A program made the position numbers and the translations under genes. A stretch of 64,000 nucleotides of DNA from Lysobacterales bacterium (GTDB taxonomy: Bacteria > Pseudomonadota > Gammaproteobacteria > Xanthomonadales > SZUA-36). This document shows positions 18,509-27,360 of this stretch, in pieces; positions within the stretch are counted from its first letter, which is position 1, and each line of letters opens with the position of its first letter. Location: contig JABDLD010000027.1 in the NCBI GenBank assembly GCA_013001885.1, forward strand, positions 49,455-113,454, in the 5' to 3' direction. The notes under the pieces are model-generated. The model ran no database searches. It was not told the origin of the DNA and worked only from the letters and a program-made list of their open reading frames with translations.

Positions 18509-18633
18509 GAAATGGAAGCAGCAGGAATTGTTTCCGGGACATGGAGGTGTCAAAAAAATACACGGACGTTGATAACAATAAAACAAGGATACAGTGACGG
18601 CTAGGGAAGTGTTGGGTACCGTCAGACCTTACG

Positions 18634-18667
18634 GAGGTGTTGCGTACAAGGACGTACACCTCTTTTC
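18634..18667 (+). terminator. terminator-like hairpin between nrdJa and nrdJb
   Basis: GAGGTGT (18634-18640) pairs with ACACCTC (18656-18662), with further GTAC complementarity inside the loop, and is followed by TTTTC. This resembles a weak intrinsic terminator or attenuator placed 40 bp ahead of nrdJb, and could set the ratio of the two RNR parts. Confidence 0.4.
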
Positions 18668-18706
18668 TGCCCCTAAAAAATAGAGATTGAGTGAAGGACT
18701 GGAATA

Positions 18707-19426
18707 ATGAGTATCAAGATTGCAAATAAGATCGTAGGCTACGAGGTTGTAAAAGAAGAAGAGCCGGCGCCCAGGGAGGAAGCAGCGAACGACGGCCAGG
18801 GTCGGCAGAAAGCAACCATCATCCGGATGACCGAGCGGGTTGCGCGGCCGGAAGGCATGGAGGCGCTCGAGGGCTCGACTTACAAAATCAAGACGCCGCT
18901 CGACGACCACGCCATGTACGTGACAATCAATGATATCGTGCTGAACGGCGGCACCGAACACGAGCAGCGCCGGCCCTTCGAGATTTTTATCAACTCGAAA
19001 AACATGGATCACTTCCAGTGGATTGTCGCGCTGACCCGGCTGATGTCGGCGGTCTTCCGGAAGGGCGGTGACGTGACTTTCCTGGCCGAAGAGCTGCAGG
19101 CCGTGTTCGATCCGCGCGGCGGTTATTTCAAGCCCGGCGGAAAATTCATGCCGTCAATCATCGCCGACATTGGCGCAGTCATCGAGCATCATCTGCAAAA
19201 AATCGGGTTGATGGAAAAGGAAGAGTTGTCGCAGCAGCAGCAGCTTATGCTGGATCAGAAGCGCGCCGAAGCGGTAGCGTCCGATGAAAAAAGAAATGCA
19301 GAGGCGGACGCGGACGCCAGCTATCCCGCTTCTGCCACGCTCTGTTTCAAGTGCCACACCAAGGCCGTGATTATCATGGACAACTGCGCCACCTGCCTTT
19401 CTTGCGGCTATTCCAAATGCGGTTAG
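18707..19426 (+). CDS. nrdJb: class II ribonucleotide reductase C-terminal part (NrdJb type, TSCPD domain)
   Basis: A 239-aa protein corresponding to the detached C-terminal portion of a class II RNR. The TSCPD-type domain is seen as YVTINDIVLNGGTEHEQRRPFEIFINSKN. The C-terminus has a Cys-rich tail: CFKCH, then CATCLSCGYSKCG. The final Cys pair is the likely shuttle that passes electrons from thioredoxin to the NrdJa active site, and the other cysteines could bind zinc. In P. aeruginosa NrdJb is needed for full activity. Here 277 bp separate it from nrdJa, far more than the tight spacing known in Pseudomonas. Confidence 0.87.
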   Translation: MSIKIANKIVGYEVVKEEEPAPREEAANDGQGRQKATIIRMTERVARPEGMEALEGSTYKIKTPLDDHAMYVTINDIVLNGGTEHEQRRPFEIFINSKNMDHFQWIVALTRLMSAVFRKGGDVTFLAEELQAVFDPRGGYFKPGGKFMPSIIADIGAVIEHHLQKIGLMEKEELSQQQQLMLDQKRAEAVASDEKRNAEADADASYPASATLCFKCHTKAVIIMDNCATCLSCGYSKCG

Positions 19427-19454
19427 CAGCGGCCGGTTAGCCTGACCAAGACTG

Positions 19455-20339
19455 ATGATCCATGCCTTCTGGATTATTCCGCTCGTTTTATTGATTACCT
19501 TTCTTGCATCGCCCCGGTTCAGGGGTGATATCGCCGAAACACGGGTCCGGCGAATACTCGCCGGAAAGCTTGAGAAGAACCGCTACACCATCCTCAATAA
19601 TGTGACGTTGCCGTCGGGCGGGGGCACAGTGCATATTGATCACCTGGTGGTCTCGCGGCTCGGCGTATTCGTGATCGAAAGCCAATACGCCCGCGGCTGG
19701 GTTTCAGGCGGTGAATTTCAGGAGCGCTGGAAACAGAAAAAAGCGGGCGGGACCGTTCTGTTCGATAATCCCGCTCACCGCAACGCGCTCCAGGTCCAGG
19801 CGCTATCGGGCTTTCTGAACGCACCGTCGAGCGTGTTTCATCCCATCGTTGTGCTGGTAGGCCAGAAAGGGTTTAAGACCCCAATGCCCGGGCATGTCAT
19901 CCCGCCTGAAAAACTTACGGACGTCATCCGTAGAAAGGCGCAACCGCTGCTGGAAGCGGATCAGGCAGATCGAATTTTAATGTCCATCGACTCGGGCCGA
20001 ATCCGGACCGGAAGCTGGGGGCAGGCCGTCAAACTCAACATCGTCCGCGCTGTGTTGTTCACCCTTCTTGTGGCGGGGCTTTTCTTCGCGTTTCGCGAAC
20101 CCGTTACCGAGTTGCTTCACTCGATGCAGGAAGGCACTCAAAGGGCGACGGCCCCGGAACAGTATCGGGCTGACGGAACACCCAAATCCGAACAGGAACT
20201 ATGGGAAGACTCGCTCATCTGCGCTTATTCAGTCGATACCGGGCGCTGCGCCTGTTACGAGCCGGATGGCTCCCCGGTCAAACTCGACACCGCCAAATGC
20301 CGATCGTTGGCCGAACGCGGCTCTATCCTGAAGCAATAA
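19455..20339 (+). CDS. NERD domain membrane protein
   Basis: A 294-aa protein with an N-terminal membrane helix (about 3-18), a NERD (nuclease-related) domain at about 27-150, and a second membrane helix near 197-215, followed by a short tail with a few cysteines. NERD signatures are GGGTVHIDHLVVSRLG and RWKQKKAGG with FDNPAHRN. Asp62 and Glu75 of the putative nuclease site are present, but the usual Lys of the ExK motif is Gln77 (Glu-Ser-Gln), so nuclease activity is doubtful. The role is unknown. It is 28 bp after nrdJb and may be cotranscribed. Confidence 0.85.
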   Translation: MIHAFWIIPLVLLITFLASPRFRGDIAETRVRRILAGKLEKNRYTILNNVTLPSGGGTVHIDHLVVSRLGVFVIESQYARGWVSGGEFQERWKQKKAGGTVLFDNPAHRNALQVQALSGFLNAPSSVFHPIVVLVGQKGFKTPMPGHVIPPEKLTDVIRRKAQPLLEADQADRILMSIDSGRIRTGSWGQAVKLNIVRAVLFTLLVAGLFFAFREPVTELLHSMQEGTQRATAPEQYRADGTPKSEQELWEDSLICAYSVDTGRCACYEPDGSPVKLDTAKCRSLAERGSILKQ

Positions 20340-20344
20340 ATGAC

Positions 20345-21004
20345 CTAGCCGTATTTCTTCGCCTTGATGGCGCCAACGAGGCTTGCAACGATTACGGCGA
20401 GATAGAACATGCCGGTGATCGCTTCAAGAATCACCAGGGTTCGGGCGATGGGCGATACCGGGGTGATATCGCCATACCCCAGCGTGGTGAGCGTGACGAA
20501 ACTGAAGTAAGTGGTCAGCGTCATGTTGTCATCCCAGGGGCCTGAACCGATTCCCGCCAGGGCGCCGGGGGAAAACTGGAGCAAAATGATATAGAAGATC
20601 GACCAGGTCAAGCCGATCAGTAAATACAAGGCCACAGAACCCACGACGATGTTCAGGTCTACCTCGCCGGTCAACAGAACCTGTCTCCCAACAGTCCAGG
20701 CCGCGGATATGTAAAAAACCAGCAACAGCCCCAGGTAGGCAAATTCAGAGTATCGAACCGTCATCGTGTCGCGCAGAATGACAACGATCAGCAGTACGCC
20801 GATAATGACCACGAAGACTCTGCTCCACAGCGGACTGCCCCTCAGGCTGAGCAGCGACAGAAAAAGCAGCGCCACGCTTATATACTCGACGATTTCAATC
20901 GTCAGATTAGCAGACAGCTCATTTGAAAAAGCGCTGGTGAACATCAAGCCAATCAGGGCCAGGGTAAGCCAGATAAAGTGGTTTTTTTTGATCGGACCGT
21001 TCAT
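20345..21004 (-). CDS. potassium-channel-like ion channel protein
   Basis: A 219-aa integral membrane protein with about six helices. Near the C-terminus it has a pore loop with the selectivity-filter sequence TLTTLGYGD followed by ITPVSPIART and a last helix, typical of the two-TM ion-channel family. No RCK or cyclic-nucleotide domain follows, so gating is not evident. I use the ATG at 21004 (MNGPIKKNHF) instead of the longer frame to 21058, because the extra 18 residues are charged and unlike the family. Confidence 0.82.
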   Translation of the reverse strand: MNGPIKKNHFIWLTLALIGLMFTSAFSNELSANLTIEIVEYISVALLFLSLLSLRGSPLWSRVFVVIIGVLLIVVILRDTMTVRYSEFAYLGLLLVFYISAAWTVGRQVLLTGEVDLNIVVGSVALYLLIGLTWSIFYIILLQFSPGALAGIGSGPWDDNMTLTTYFSFVTLTTLGYGDITPVSPIARTLVILEAITGMFYLAVIVASLVGAIKAKKYG

Positions 21005-21111
21005 TATTCCTGTAATCTTTTGGCTTTCATGGCCGCGGCGGAAACGATGGAAACCCATGATAAATCAGACTGTATCAAAATGGGGAAATTAGCAAACCGT
21101 TAGGATATTTT

Positions 21112-22449
21112 ATGCAGCTGGCCCAGGAACTCATTCTCAAAAAGCGTGACGGACTGCCTCTGAGTAAAGAGGAAATCGAGTCATTTGTGCACGGTGTGGT
21201 CAGTCATGACGTGTCCGATGCGCAGATTGCCGCATTTGCGATGGCTACCTGGTTCAGGGGAATGGGCCTTGACGAACAGATGGCCCTGACGCTGGCCATG
21301 CGGGACAGCGGATCGGTGCTTGAATGGAGCAGTCTTGACGGCCCGGTTCTGGACAAGCACTCGACCGGCGGCGTGGGCGACATGGTCAGCTTGTTGCTGG
21401 GTCCGATTGTCGCTTCGTGCGGGGCTTACGTGCCGATGATTTCGGGACGGGGGCTGGGACACACGGGCGGCACGCTGGATAAACTGGAAAGCATTCCCGG
21501 CTTTAACACCCAGGCCGGTATACAAAAATTTCAACAGCTCGTGCGGCAACATCGCATTGCGATCGTAGGGCAAACAGACGAGCTGGCCCGCGCGGACCGA
21601 AGAATCTATGCGGTGCGGGACGTGACTGCCACGGTCGCTTCAACGCCATTGATCATTTCCTCCATCCTGTCGAAGAAATTGGCCGAGGGACTGGACGCCC
21701 TGGTCCTGGACATCAAGTCAGGTTCCGGCGCTTTCACACCAGCAATGGACGATGCTGTGAGGTTGGCGCGGGAAATATCGGCAGTTGCGCGGCAATCGGG
21801 CCTGCCGTGTCACGCCCTGGTGACCGACATGAGTCAGCCATTGGCCTGGTCCGCGGGAAATGCGCTCGAGGTGCTGGAAACCGTCCGCTTTCTGCGCGGT
21901 GATCCACGCCATCCTCGGCTCGAAGCCGTGGTCATCGCATTGTCGGCTGAACTTTTACAACTCGGCGAACTGGCGGATGATTCAGACACGGCAACAGCAA
22001 TGGCCTTCTCGGCGTTGCGATCGGGCCGCGCCGCTGAGCAGTTTGCGGCGATGGTGACCGCGCAGGGCGGGCCGTCCATGCTGCTGGAGAAGCCTGAGCT
22101 TTACCTCCCGGTGGCCGGCTACAGCCAACCCGTTTTTTGCAGGCACAGCGGATACATTCAGGAAATGGACATGAAAGCCGTGGGCTCTGCAGTGGTTCTG
22201 CTCGGCGGCGGACGGCGGCGAGCAGAAGACTCGATTGACCACTCAGTGGGTATTTCCGACATTTCAGGCGTCGGGCAGCGGGTTGATCAGGACACGCCCC
22301 TGGCCATCGTCCACGCGCAAAACAAAAACGACTGGGAGCGGGCTGCCGAGCGGCTCATCGCGGCAGTCGTGGTGGGTCCCGATGAGGTGAACGAAATTCC
22401 GGTCGTCAATGCGAGAGTTGGAGGAGAACCGCCGAATGCGGAAGATTGA
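21112..22449 (+). CDS. deoA: thymidine phosphorylase
   Basis: Splits thymidine to thymine and deoxyribose 1-phosphate in nucleoside salvage. It has 445 aa, the usual size. It shows the pyrimidine phosphorylase signature: KHSTGGVGDMVSLLLGPIVA, SGRGLGHTGGTLDKLES and the LVLDIKSGSGAF phosphate/substrate region. The next gene, cdd, overlaps its end by 14 bp, giving a pyrimidine nucleoside salvage pair. Confidence 0.95.
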   Translation: MQLAQELILKKRDGLPLSKEEIESFVHGVVSHDVSDAQIAAFAMATWFRGMGLDEQMALTLAMRDSGSVLEWSSLDGPVLDKHSTGGVGDMVSLLLGPIVASCGAYVPMISGRGLGHTGGTLDKLESIPGFNTQAGIQKFQQLVRQHRIAIVGQTDELARADRRIYAVRDVTATVASTPLIISSILSKKLAEGLDALVLDIKSGSGAFTPAMDDAVRLAREISAVARQSGLPCHALVTDMSQPLAWSAGNALEVLETVRFLRGDPRHPRLEAVVIALSAELLQLGELADDSDTATAMAFSALRSGRAAEQFAAMVTAQGGPSMLLEKPELYLPVAGYSQPVFCRHSGYIQEMDMKAVGSAVVLLGGGRRRAEDSIDHSVGISDISGVGQRVDQDTPLAIVHAQNKNDWERAAERLIAAVVVGPDEVNEIPVVNARVGGEPPNAED

Positions 22450-22855
22450 TGCCACGATAGCGCAGCTCAAGAGGCCTGCCTCAGAAGCGGCGGCAAATTC
22501 CTATTCGCCTTACAGCCACTTTCCGGTTGGCGTGGCGGTGGTCAGCGAGAGCGGGGAAATTTATCGCGGCTGCAATGTGGAAAACGCATCGTTTGGATTG
22601 ACTCAATGTGCCGAGCGCGCCGCGTTGGCATCGGCCATAGCGGCCGGCGTGACGCCCGGTAAGCTGACGGCCCTGGTGATTTACACGCCCGGAAAAACGG
22701 CCCACACGCCGTGCGGAGCCTGCCGGCAGGTGATGCACGAATTGATGTCAACCGATTCACTGGTCGTTTCCTGCTGCGATGGCAAAGAAACAAAAGCCTG
22801 GACCCGGGATGAATATTTACCGGATCCTTTCGTGCCGGACTCTCTGCTTAAATGA
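22436..22855 (+). CDS. cdd: cytidine deaminase
   Basis: Deaminates cytidine and deoxycytidine. I start at the ATG at 22436 (139 aa), which has GAGGAG nine bases upstream inside deoA; the longer frame from 22409 adds non-family residues. The zinc site is complete: CNVENASFGLTQCAERAAL supplies the first Cys and the catalytic Glu, and TPCGACRQVMHE the second and third Cys. AYSPYSHFPVG-like N-terminus is also typical. It is translationally coupled to deoA and to the DUF2288 gene that follows. Confidence 0.94.
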   Translation: MRKIDATIAQLKRPASEAAANSYSPYSHFPVGVAVVSESGEIYRGCNVENASFGLTQCAERAALASAIAAGVTPGKLTALVIYTPGKTAHTPCGACRQVMHELMSTDSLVVSCCDGKETKAWTRDEYLPDPFVPDSLLK

Positions 22856-23163
22856 ACAGGCCCGGAGCTGACCTTCATGACTTGTTGAACGCCCAGACCG
22901 GCAGAGTCCGCTGGCCTGAGCTGGCCAGGCATTTCGCAAGAGGCGTGGTCATTTGCGTCAGCAGCGAGAAGGATCTGGTCAAAATGGCGGAGAACCTGGT
23001 TCAGGACCAGGCGGGCGAAATAGGCCGGTTGGTTGAAGAGGGCGCATTGCACCGGGCACAGGACCACGACGCAACGCGGTGGCAACAGAATAATACTGAA
23101 TTTTGGGCGGTCGTGGTCGCGCCCTGGGTTCTGGTGCAGGAAGTGGAAAGGTTCAGCTTATGA
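22852..23163 (+). CDS. DUF2288 family protein
   Basis: A 103-aa soluble protein of the DUF2288 family: TGRVRWPELARHFARGVVICV near the start and the conserved end FWAVVVAPWVLVQEV. Function unknown; no catalytic residues are obvious. Its ATG overlaps the cdd stop and its stop overlaps the amidase ATG, so it is embedded in one transcription unit from deoA to the amidase gene. Confidence 0.83.
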   Translation: MNRPGADLHDLLNAQTGRVRWPELARHFARGVVICVSSEKDLVKMAENLVQDQAGEIGRLVEEGALHRAQDHDATRWQQNNTEFWAVVVAPWVLVQEVERFSL

Positions 23164-24818
23164 ATTCAACGGTTTCAAATTTATTTTCTCTGCTCTGTTT
23201 TGCGCTGGTCATCGGTCTTTGCGGTGGGCCGGCCCTGGCCGACGAGGGCCCGTCTCAGCAGTTGGCGCAAACCACTCTGACACGAATCGAGCAATGGAAC
23301 GACCAGATTAAAGCCGTGATCTCGGTCCATCCGGGATTAATGAACCATGCGGCTCAGTTGGACCGGGAGCGCCGGTCCGGCGAAATTCGTGGCGCTCTGC
23401 ACGGTGTTCCGATTCTGATCAAAGATAACATCGAGTCGAACGGTTTACCCACGACAGCGGGTTCACTGGCGCTGGCCGGTAATGAAACCGGGCGCGACGC
23501 ATTCCTGGTCGAGCACCTGCGTAACTCGGGCCTGTTGGTGGTGGGTAAGGCAAACCTCAGCGAGTGGGCCAATTTCCGTTCTGAGCGCTCCTCCAGCGGC
23601 TGGAGCGGAGTAGGGGGGCAGGCCCGCAACCCATACGACATCAACCGTTCACCGTGCGGTTCCAGTTCAGGGTCGGCCGTTGCGGTAGCGGCAGGGATGG
23701 TCCCGCTGGCGGTGGGCACCGAGACCAACGGCTCGATCATTTGCCCGTCTGCGGCGAACGGGATCGTTGGAATCAAACCAACGGTGGGACTGGTCAGCCG
23801 CCGCGGTATTGTTCCCATTTCACACACCCAGGACACCGCGGGTCCGATGGCCGCCAATGTGCGGGACGCAGCCTTCCTGCTCAATGCCATGACAGTTTTC
23901 GATCCGCTGGATTCAGCCAGTCCGAAAAACCAGCTGGTTTTTGAGCGGGATTACACCACGGCGCTGAAAAGCAAGGGCCTGCAGGGCAAGAGAATTGGAG
24001 TGGTGCGTTCACTCACGGGATTTCATGAGGGAGTGGATGAGCGATTCAGCCAGGCTGTAGCTGACCTGGCAGAGGCGGGGGCTGAAATCGTTGACGACCT
24101 CTCACTGCCGCAGTATCCCGATGGGTTTCAGGCAGCCGCCTACGACGTGCTGTTGTTTGAATTCAAACACGACCTGAACGGATACCTGGCCGATTTGCCG
24201 GGGGCCGCGAGTGCATTGACACTGGAAAAACTGATTGAATTCAACCGTCAGTATGCGGATACGGAACTGCGCTGGTTTCAACAGGAAGTATTCGTAAAAT
24301 CGCAGGCCAAAGACGGTCTCGAGTCTGCTGATTATCAAAAGGCTGTAGAGTGGGTTCAGTCTTTCAGCCGGGCGGGGATCGACGATCTGCTGAAGGAGCA
24401 CGGGCTCGATTTGCTGGTTTCACCCAGCAATGGGCCGGCCTGGTCGATCGACCTGGTGACGGGAGACAAGTTCCTGGGCGGCAGCAGTTCTTTTCCGGCT
24501 CGTGCGGGCTACCCGCACATCACGGTTCCCATGGGATTTGTTCACGGGTTGCCCGTTGGGCTGTCGTTTTACGGCGCAGCGCTTTCAGAGCTTGTCCTGA
24601 TCGAAGCAGCCTACGGTTACGAGCAGGCGACCCGGCACGCCCGTCCGCCGGCGGATTTCGGACCCTGGCTGCCCGCGGTATCAGAATACGCCTGGAACCA
24701 GGATTCTCCTGTCGGCGGGGTAATCAGCAAAGTGCTCGCGGTACCAACGATGGTTGGAAATGGCGCGCGGTGCGAGGTTGCAGAGAGTGAAGAGGGCGAA
24801 AGCGGCGCCTGCCAGTGA
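23160..24818 (+). CDS. secreted amidase-signature family hydrolase
   Basis: A 552-aa amidase. The ATG at 23160, overlapping the DUF2288 stop, gives a clean signal peptide with cleavage expected after PALA, so the enzyme should be periplasmic. The Ser-Ser-Lys triad is visible: Lys in VPILIKDNIES, cis-Ser in GSSSGSAVAVAAG, nucleophile Ser in GTETNGSIICPSA. The substrate cannot be told; peptide or aryl amides are possible. The last 46 codons overlap the convergent steroid-reductase-like gene by 138 bp, which is unusual; the conserved amidase fold ends before or near the start of that overlap. Confidence 0.9.
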   Translation: MNSTVSNLFSLLCFALVIGLCGGPALADEGPSQQLAQTTLTRIEQWNDQIKAVISVHPGLMNHAAQLDRERRSGEIRGALHGVPILIKDNIESNGLPTTAGSLALAGNETGRDAFLVEHLRNSGLLVVGKANLSEWANFRSERSSSGWSGVGGQARNPYDINRSPCGSSSGSAVAVAAGMVPLAVGTETNGSIICPSAANGIVGIKPTVGLVSRRGIVPISHTQDTAGPMAANVRDAAFLLNAMTVFDPLDSASPKNQLVFERDYTTALKSKGLQGKRIGVVRSLTGFHEGVDERFSQAVADLAEAGAEIVDDLSLPQYPDGFQAAAYDVLLFEFKHDLNGYLADLPGAASALTLEKLIEFNRQYADTELRWFQQEVFVKSQAKDGLESADYQKAVEWVQSFSRAGIDDLLKEHGLDLLVSPSNGPAWSIDLVTGDKFLGGSSSFPARAGYPHITVPMGFVHGLPVGLSFYGAALSELVLIEAAYGYEQATRHARPPADFGPWLPAVSEYAWNQDSPVGGVISKVLAVPTMVGNGARCEVAESEEGESGACQ

Positions 24819-25418
24819 CCAGGTCATGACGGCCCAGCCGATCCATTGAATTATTTCTCCCAGGTAGTTGGGAGAACTGACCCAGCGAAACAACCCTCCG
24901 CTTGGGACGTGGTATCCCCTGTCGCCGGGTTGCCGCAGGTTGCGAATGGTCCTGTCCGCCTGAAAGTGCACCGCAAATCCTCCGATGAAAATCACCGAGC
25001 CCGCCAGAAAGTGAGCTGAAAGAAGCGGCACACCCTGTTCGCCGGCGTCGATCAGCGCAGCAGCGTTGTTGTATCCGTTCAGGGCATTGAAGGCAACAGC
25101 AAAAACAACAAGCAGGGCCGGGAAGGTCCGATCCGACGGTTGCATCAGGATCGGAAACACGAACGTGCGATATGCGTAGTGAAAGATCCAGAAACACAGC
25201 GGCAGCCATGCCTGGGGCTGATTGCCGGCCGGGCTCAAAAGCACCAGCACCGTGATGACCAGCAAAGCGGGCAGTTCCATCAATATCCATGCCACCCGGT
25301 TCGGTAAATTGGGCCCCCACCCGGTTTTGTGATGGCGCCCATAGGGTGCGGTTACGAGAAGGAGAGCGGCCAATACGACCGGGCACAACAGAAACTGAAT
25401 CAGCAACGGTAAGGTCAT
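24681..25418 (-). CDS. steroid 5-alpha-reductase-like membrane protein
   Basis: A polytopic membrane protein of about 245 aa resembling the SRD5A (3-oxo-5-alpha-steroid 4-dehydrogenase) family: MELPALLVI, FWIFHYAYRTFVFP, FNALNGYNN, ADRTIRNLRQPGDRGY, PSGGLFRWVSSPNYLGEI and the C-terminal NHRWYREHFADYP ending in VPGVF. Such enzymes use NADPH to reduce enone double bonds; the bacterial substrate is unknown. I use the ATG at 25418, where alignment to the family begins; an ATG at 25448 is also possible. It is divergent from the PepSY gene and convergent, with overlap, on the amidase. Confidence 0.85.
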   Translation of the reverse strand: MTLPLLIQFLLCPVVLAALLLVTAPYGRHHKTGWGPNLPNRVAWILMELPALLVITVLVLLSPAGNQPQAWLPLCFWIFHYAYRTFVFPILMQPSDRTFPALLVVFAVAFNALNGYNNAAALIDAGEQGVPLLSAHFLAGSVIFIGGFAVHFQADRTIRNLRQPGDRGYHVPSGGLFRWVSSPNYLGEIIQWIGWAVMTWSLAGAAFALFTLCNLAPRAISNHRWYREHFADYPADRRILVPGVF

Positions 25419-25454
25419 CAGCGTATCTTGCCAGAATTTCGGTATCATGCGGAA

Positions 25455-26210
25455 ATGAGAGTTTTTATCAGAAAAATTCATCGCTGGCTTGGCTTGCTTA
25501 TGGCTTTGCAAATTCTGGCGTGGATGGCCAGCGGCCTTTATTTCAGCCTGATTCCCATTGCGGAAATTCGGGGCGAACACCTGACGAAACCGGCGGAGAG
25601 TCCTGCCCCGGCACAGCTGGAGTCAATGGTTACACCCACCGTGGTCGCAGGTTTGATCCGGCGGGATATCGGTGACGGCTGGACTCTGTCCCGCATGGAG
25701 CTGATCAGCGTGGAGGGGCAGGGTTACTGGCGCGTCGAAGGAAAACACGCTGGCCATGTCTTTACTCGCCTGGTCAATGCCGACGGTAGCGGATTCGTTC
25801 CCCGCCTCTCTGAAGAGGAGGCGCAGGCTAGGGCGGTTCAATGGCTCAGAGAACCTGCAGAACCACGATCAGCCGAGTGGGTGGAACAGCTTGCGGCCGG
25901 ATCAGAGTTTCGCGGCCGCGCGCTTCCCGTCTGGAAAGTAACGTTTTTGGAACCCGAAGCCGTGAGTCTGTATCTGCATCCCTGGACGGGTGAGTTGCTG
26001 GCGCGACGCACCGACCGCTGGCGTATTTTTGATTTCCTCTGGATGCTGCACATTATGGATTTCAGCGAACGCGACGATTTTAATCACCCGCTATTGCAGG
26101 TCGCGGCTGCGCTCGGGCTGCTTATCGTTCTCAGCGGAGTCGCTTACTGGGTGATGTCGACGCGGTTATTTCGCCGCCGGGTTCGCAGGATTACGGATTA
26201 CCCGCTGTAA
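25455..26210 (+). CDS. PepSY domain membrane protein
   Basis: A 251-aa protein with an N-terminal helix (FIRKIHRWLGLLMALQ, about 3-27), a periplasmic part with PepSY-like modules (GWTLSRMELISVEGQGYWRV and VSLYLHPWTGELLARRTDRW) and a C-terminal helix near 215-235. HRWLG plus the later DFLWMLHIMDF segment is typical of PepSY-associated TM proteins, some of which act in iron uptake or flavin-linked electron transfer. Function here is not determined. The ATG at 25455 is preferred over 25428. Its end overlaps the convergent alcohol dehydrogenase gene by 20 bp. Confidence 0.8.
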   Translation: MRVFIRKIHRWLGLLMALQILAWMASGLYFSLIPIAEIRGEHLTKPAESPAPAQLESMVTPTVVAGLIRRDIGDGWTLSRMELISVEGQGYWRVEGKHAGHVFTRLVNADGSGFVPRLSEEEAQARAVQWLREPAEPRSAEWVEQLAAGSEFRGRALPVWKVTFLEPEAVSLYLHPWTGELLARRTDRWRIFDFLWMLHIMDFSERDDFNHPLLQVAAALGLLIVLSGVAYWVMSTRLFRRRVRRITDYPL

Positions 26211-27249
26211 CGCTCAGTGCTTTGGCGCCGCGAATGTGACCCTGCTTGAGTTCCAGCAGCGCCTGGTTGGCCTCTTCCAGCCCGTAGGCTGTCACCCGCG
26301 GCTGCAAAGGTATCTCGCTCGCCAGCCGCAGGCATTCGCTCACATCCCGGCGCGTCACGTTTGCCACCGTGCTGAGTGATTTTTCCCGCCACAGGTGGCG
26401 GTCGTAATCGAGGGTTGCCATCAAATTCTGATCGCCGGATTCTTTTTGAATGGCGTTGATCACGAGGTGTCCGCCGGGTAAAAGAGCCTCCATCGCAGAG
26501 AGAACCGGCAGCCAGGCAGGCGTTGTGTCGATGATCGCATCGAGCCCTGTAACGGGTTTGTCAATGGTGTCTCCCGCCCAGCTTGCGCCCAATGTCATGG
26601 CGAAATCCCGTTCTTTTTCACTGCGGGCGAACACGAAAACCGGTGAATCCGGGTACAGGTGCCTGGCCATCTGCAGCACCAGGTGGCCGGAGGCTCCGAA
26701 TCCGGTCAGCCCCAGTTTCTGTCCATTTTCAAGCCGGCAGAGACTGAGCGCCCGATAGCCGACGGCGCCGGCGCATAGGAGCGGTGTCGCTTCCAGGTCA
26801 CCCAGTTGATCAGGAATCGGATAGGCGAATGCCTCGGGTACCACCATGAACTCGGCGTAACCGCCGGGCGCGTCCCGTCCGCATGCGATGAAATCGGGGC
26901 ACAAATTTTCTCTGCCGCTCAAGCACCAGGAACACTTGCCGCAGGCGGAGTGTATCCAGGCGACCCCGACGCGCTGCCCCAGAAGCCCCAAACGGCACGC
27001 GGCTCCCTGGTCCTCTACCGTGCCGATCACTTGGTGCCCCGGGATCATGGGTAACTTCGGTGGCGGCGTGCGCCCCTCGATTTCGTCAAGTTCGGTGTGG
27101 CAAACACCGCAGGCCCGGACACGGATCAGCAGATCGGAGTCTCCCGGTACCGGAATCGGCACGCGGTCAGCTTCAAGCGGACGGGAGCCGGGACTGACGG
27201 AGCCCAGGCGGTGGATTCGCATGGCTCGCATGGCAGGCGTTTGGACCAT
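26191..27249 (-). CDS. zinc-dependent alcohol dehydrogenase family protein
   Basis: A medium-chain dehydrogenase of 352 aa. The catalytic zinc site is seen as CGVCHTELD and GHQVIGTVE, and the structural zinc site as CGKCSWCLSGRENLC. The cofactor fold has GLTGFGASGHLVLQMA. It resembles AdhA-type NAD-dependent alcohol dehydrogenases; the exact substrate is not clear. ATG at 27249 or 27231 could be the start. It is monocistronic and divergent from the universal stress gene. Confidence 0.88.
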   Translation of the reverse strand: MVQTPAMRAMRIHRLGSVSPGSRPLEADRVPIPVPGDSDLLIRVRACGVCHTELDEIEGRTPPPKLPMIPGHQVIGTVEDQGAACRLGLLGQRVGVAWIHSACGKCSWCLSGRENLCPDFIACGRDAPGGYAEFMVVPEAFAYPIPDQLGDLEATPLLCAGAVGYRALSLCRLENGQKLGLTGFGASGHLVLQMARHLYPDSPVFVFARSEKERDFAMTLGASWAGDTIDKPVTGLDAIIDTTPAWLPVLSAMEALLPGGHLVINAIQKESGDQNLMATLDYDRHLWREKSLSTVANVTRRDVSECLRLASEIPLQPRVTAYGLEEANQALLELKQGHIRGAKALSVTAGNP

Positions 27250-27360
27250 ACCCCAAATGATAATTTACGCCATTGACGAAACCATTGACGCCCGTCATTC
27301 ATTTTGTTGCCGCCTGACTTAAAATAGAGATTGGGGAACCCTGCTTTAATGGAGATGAAA

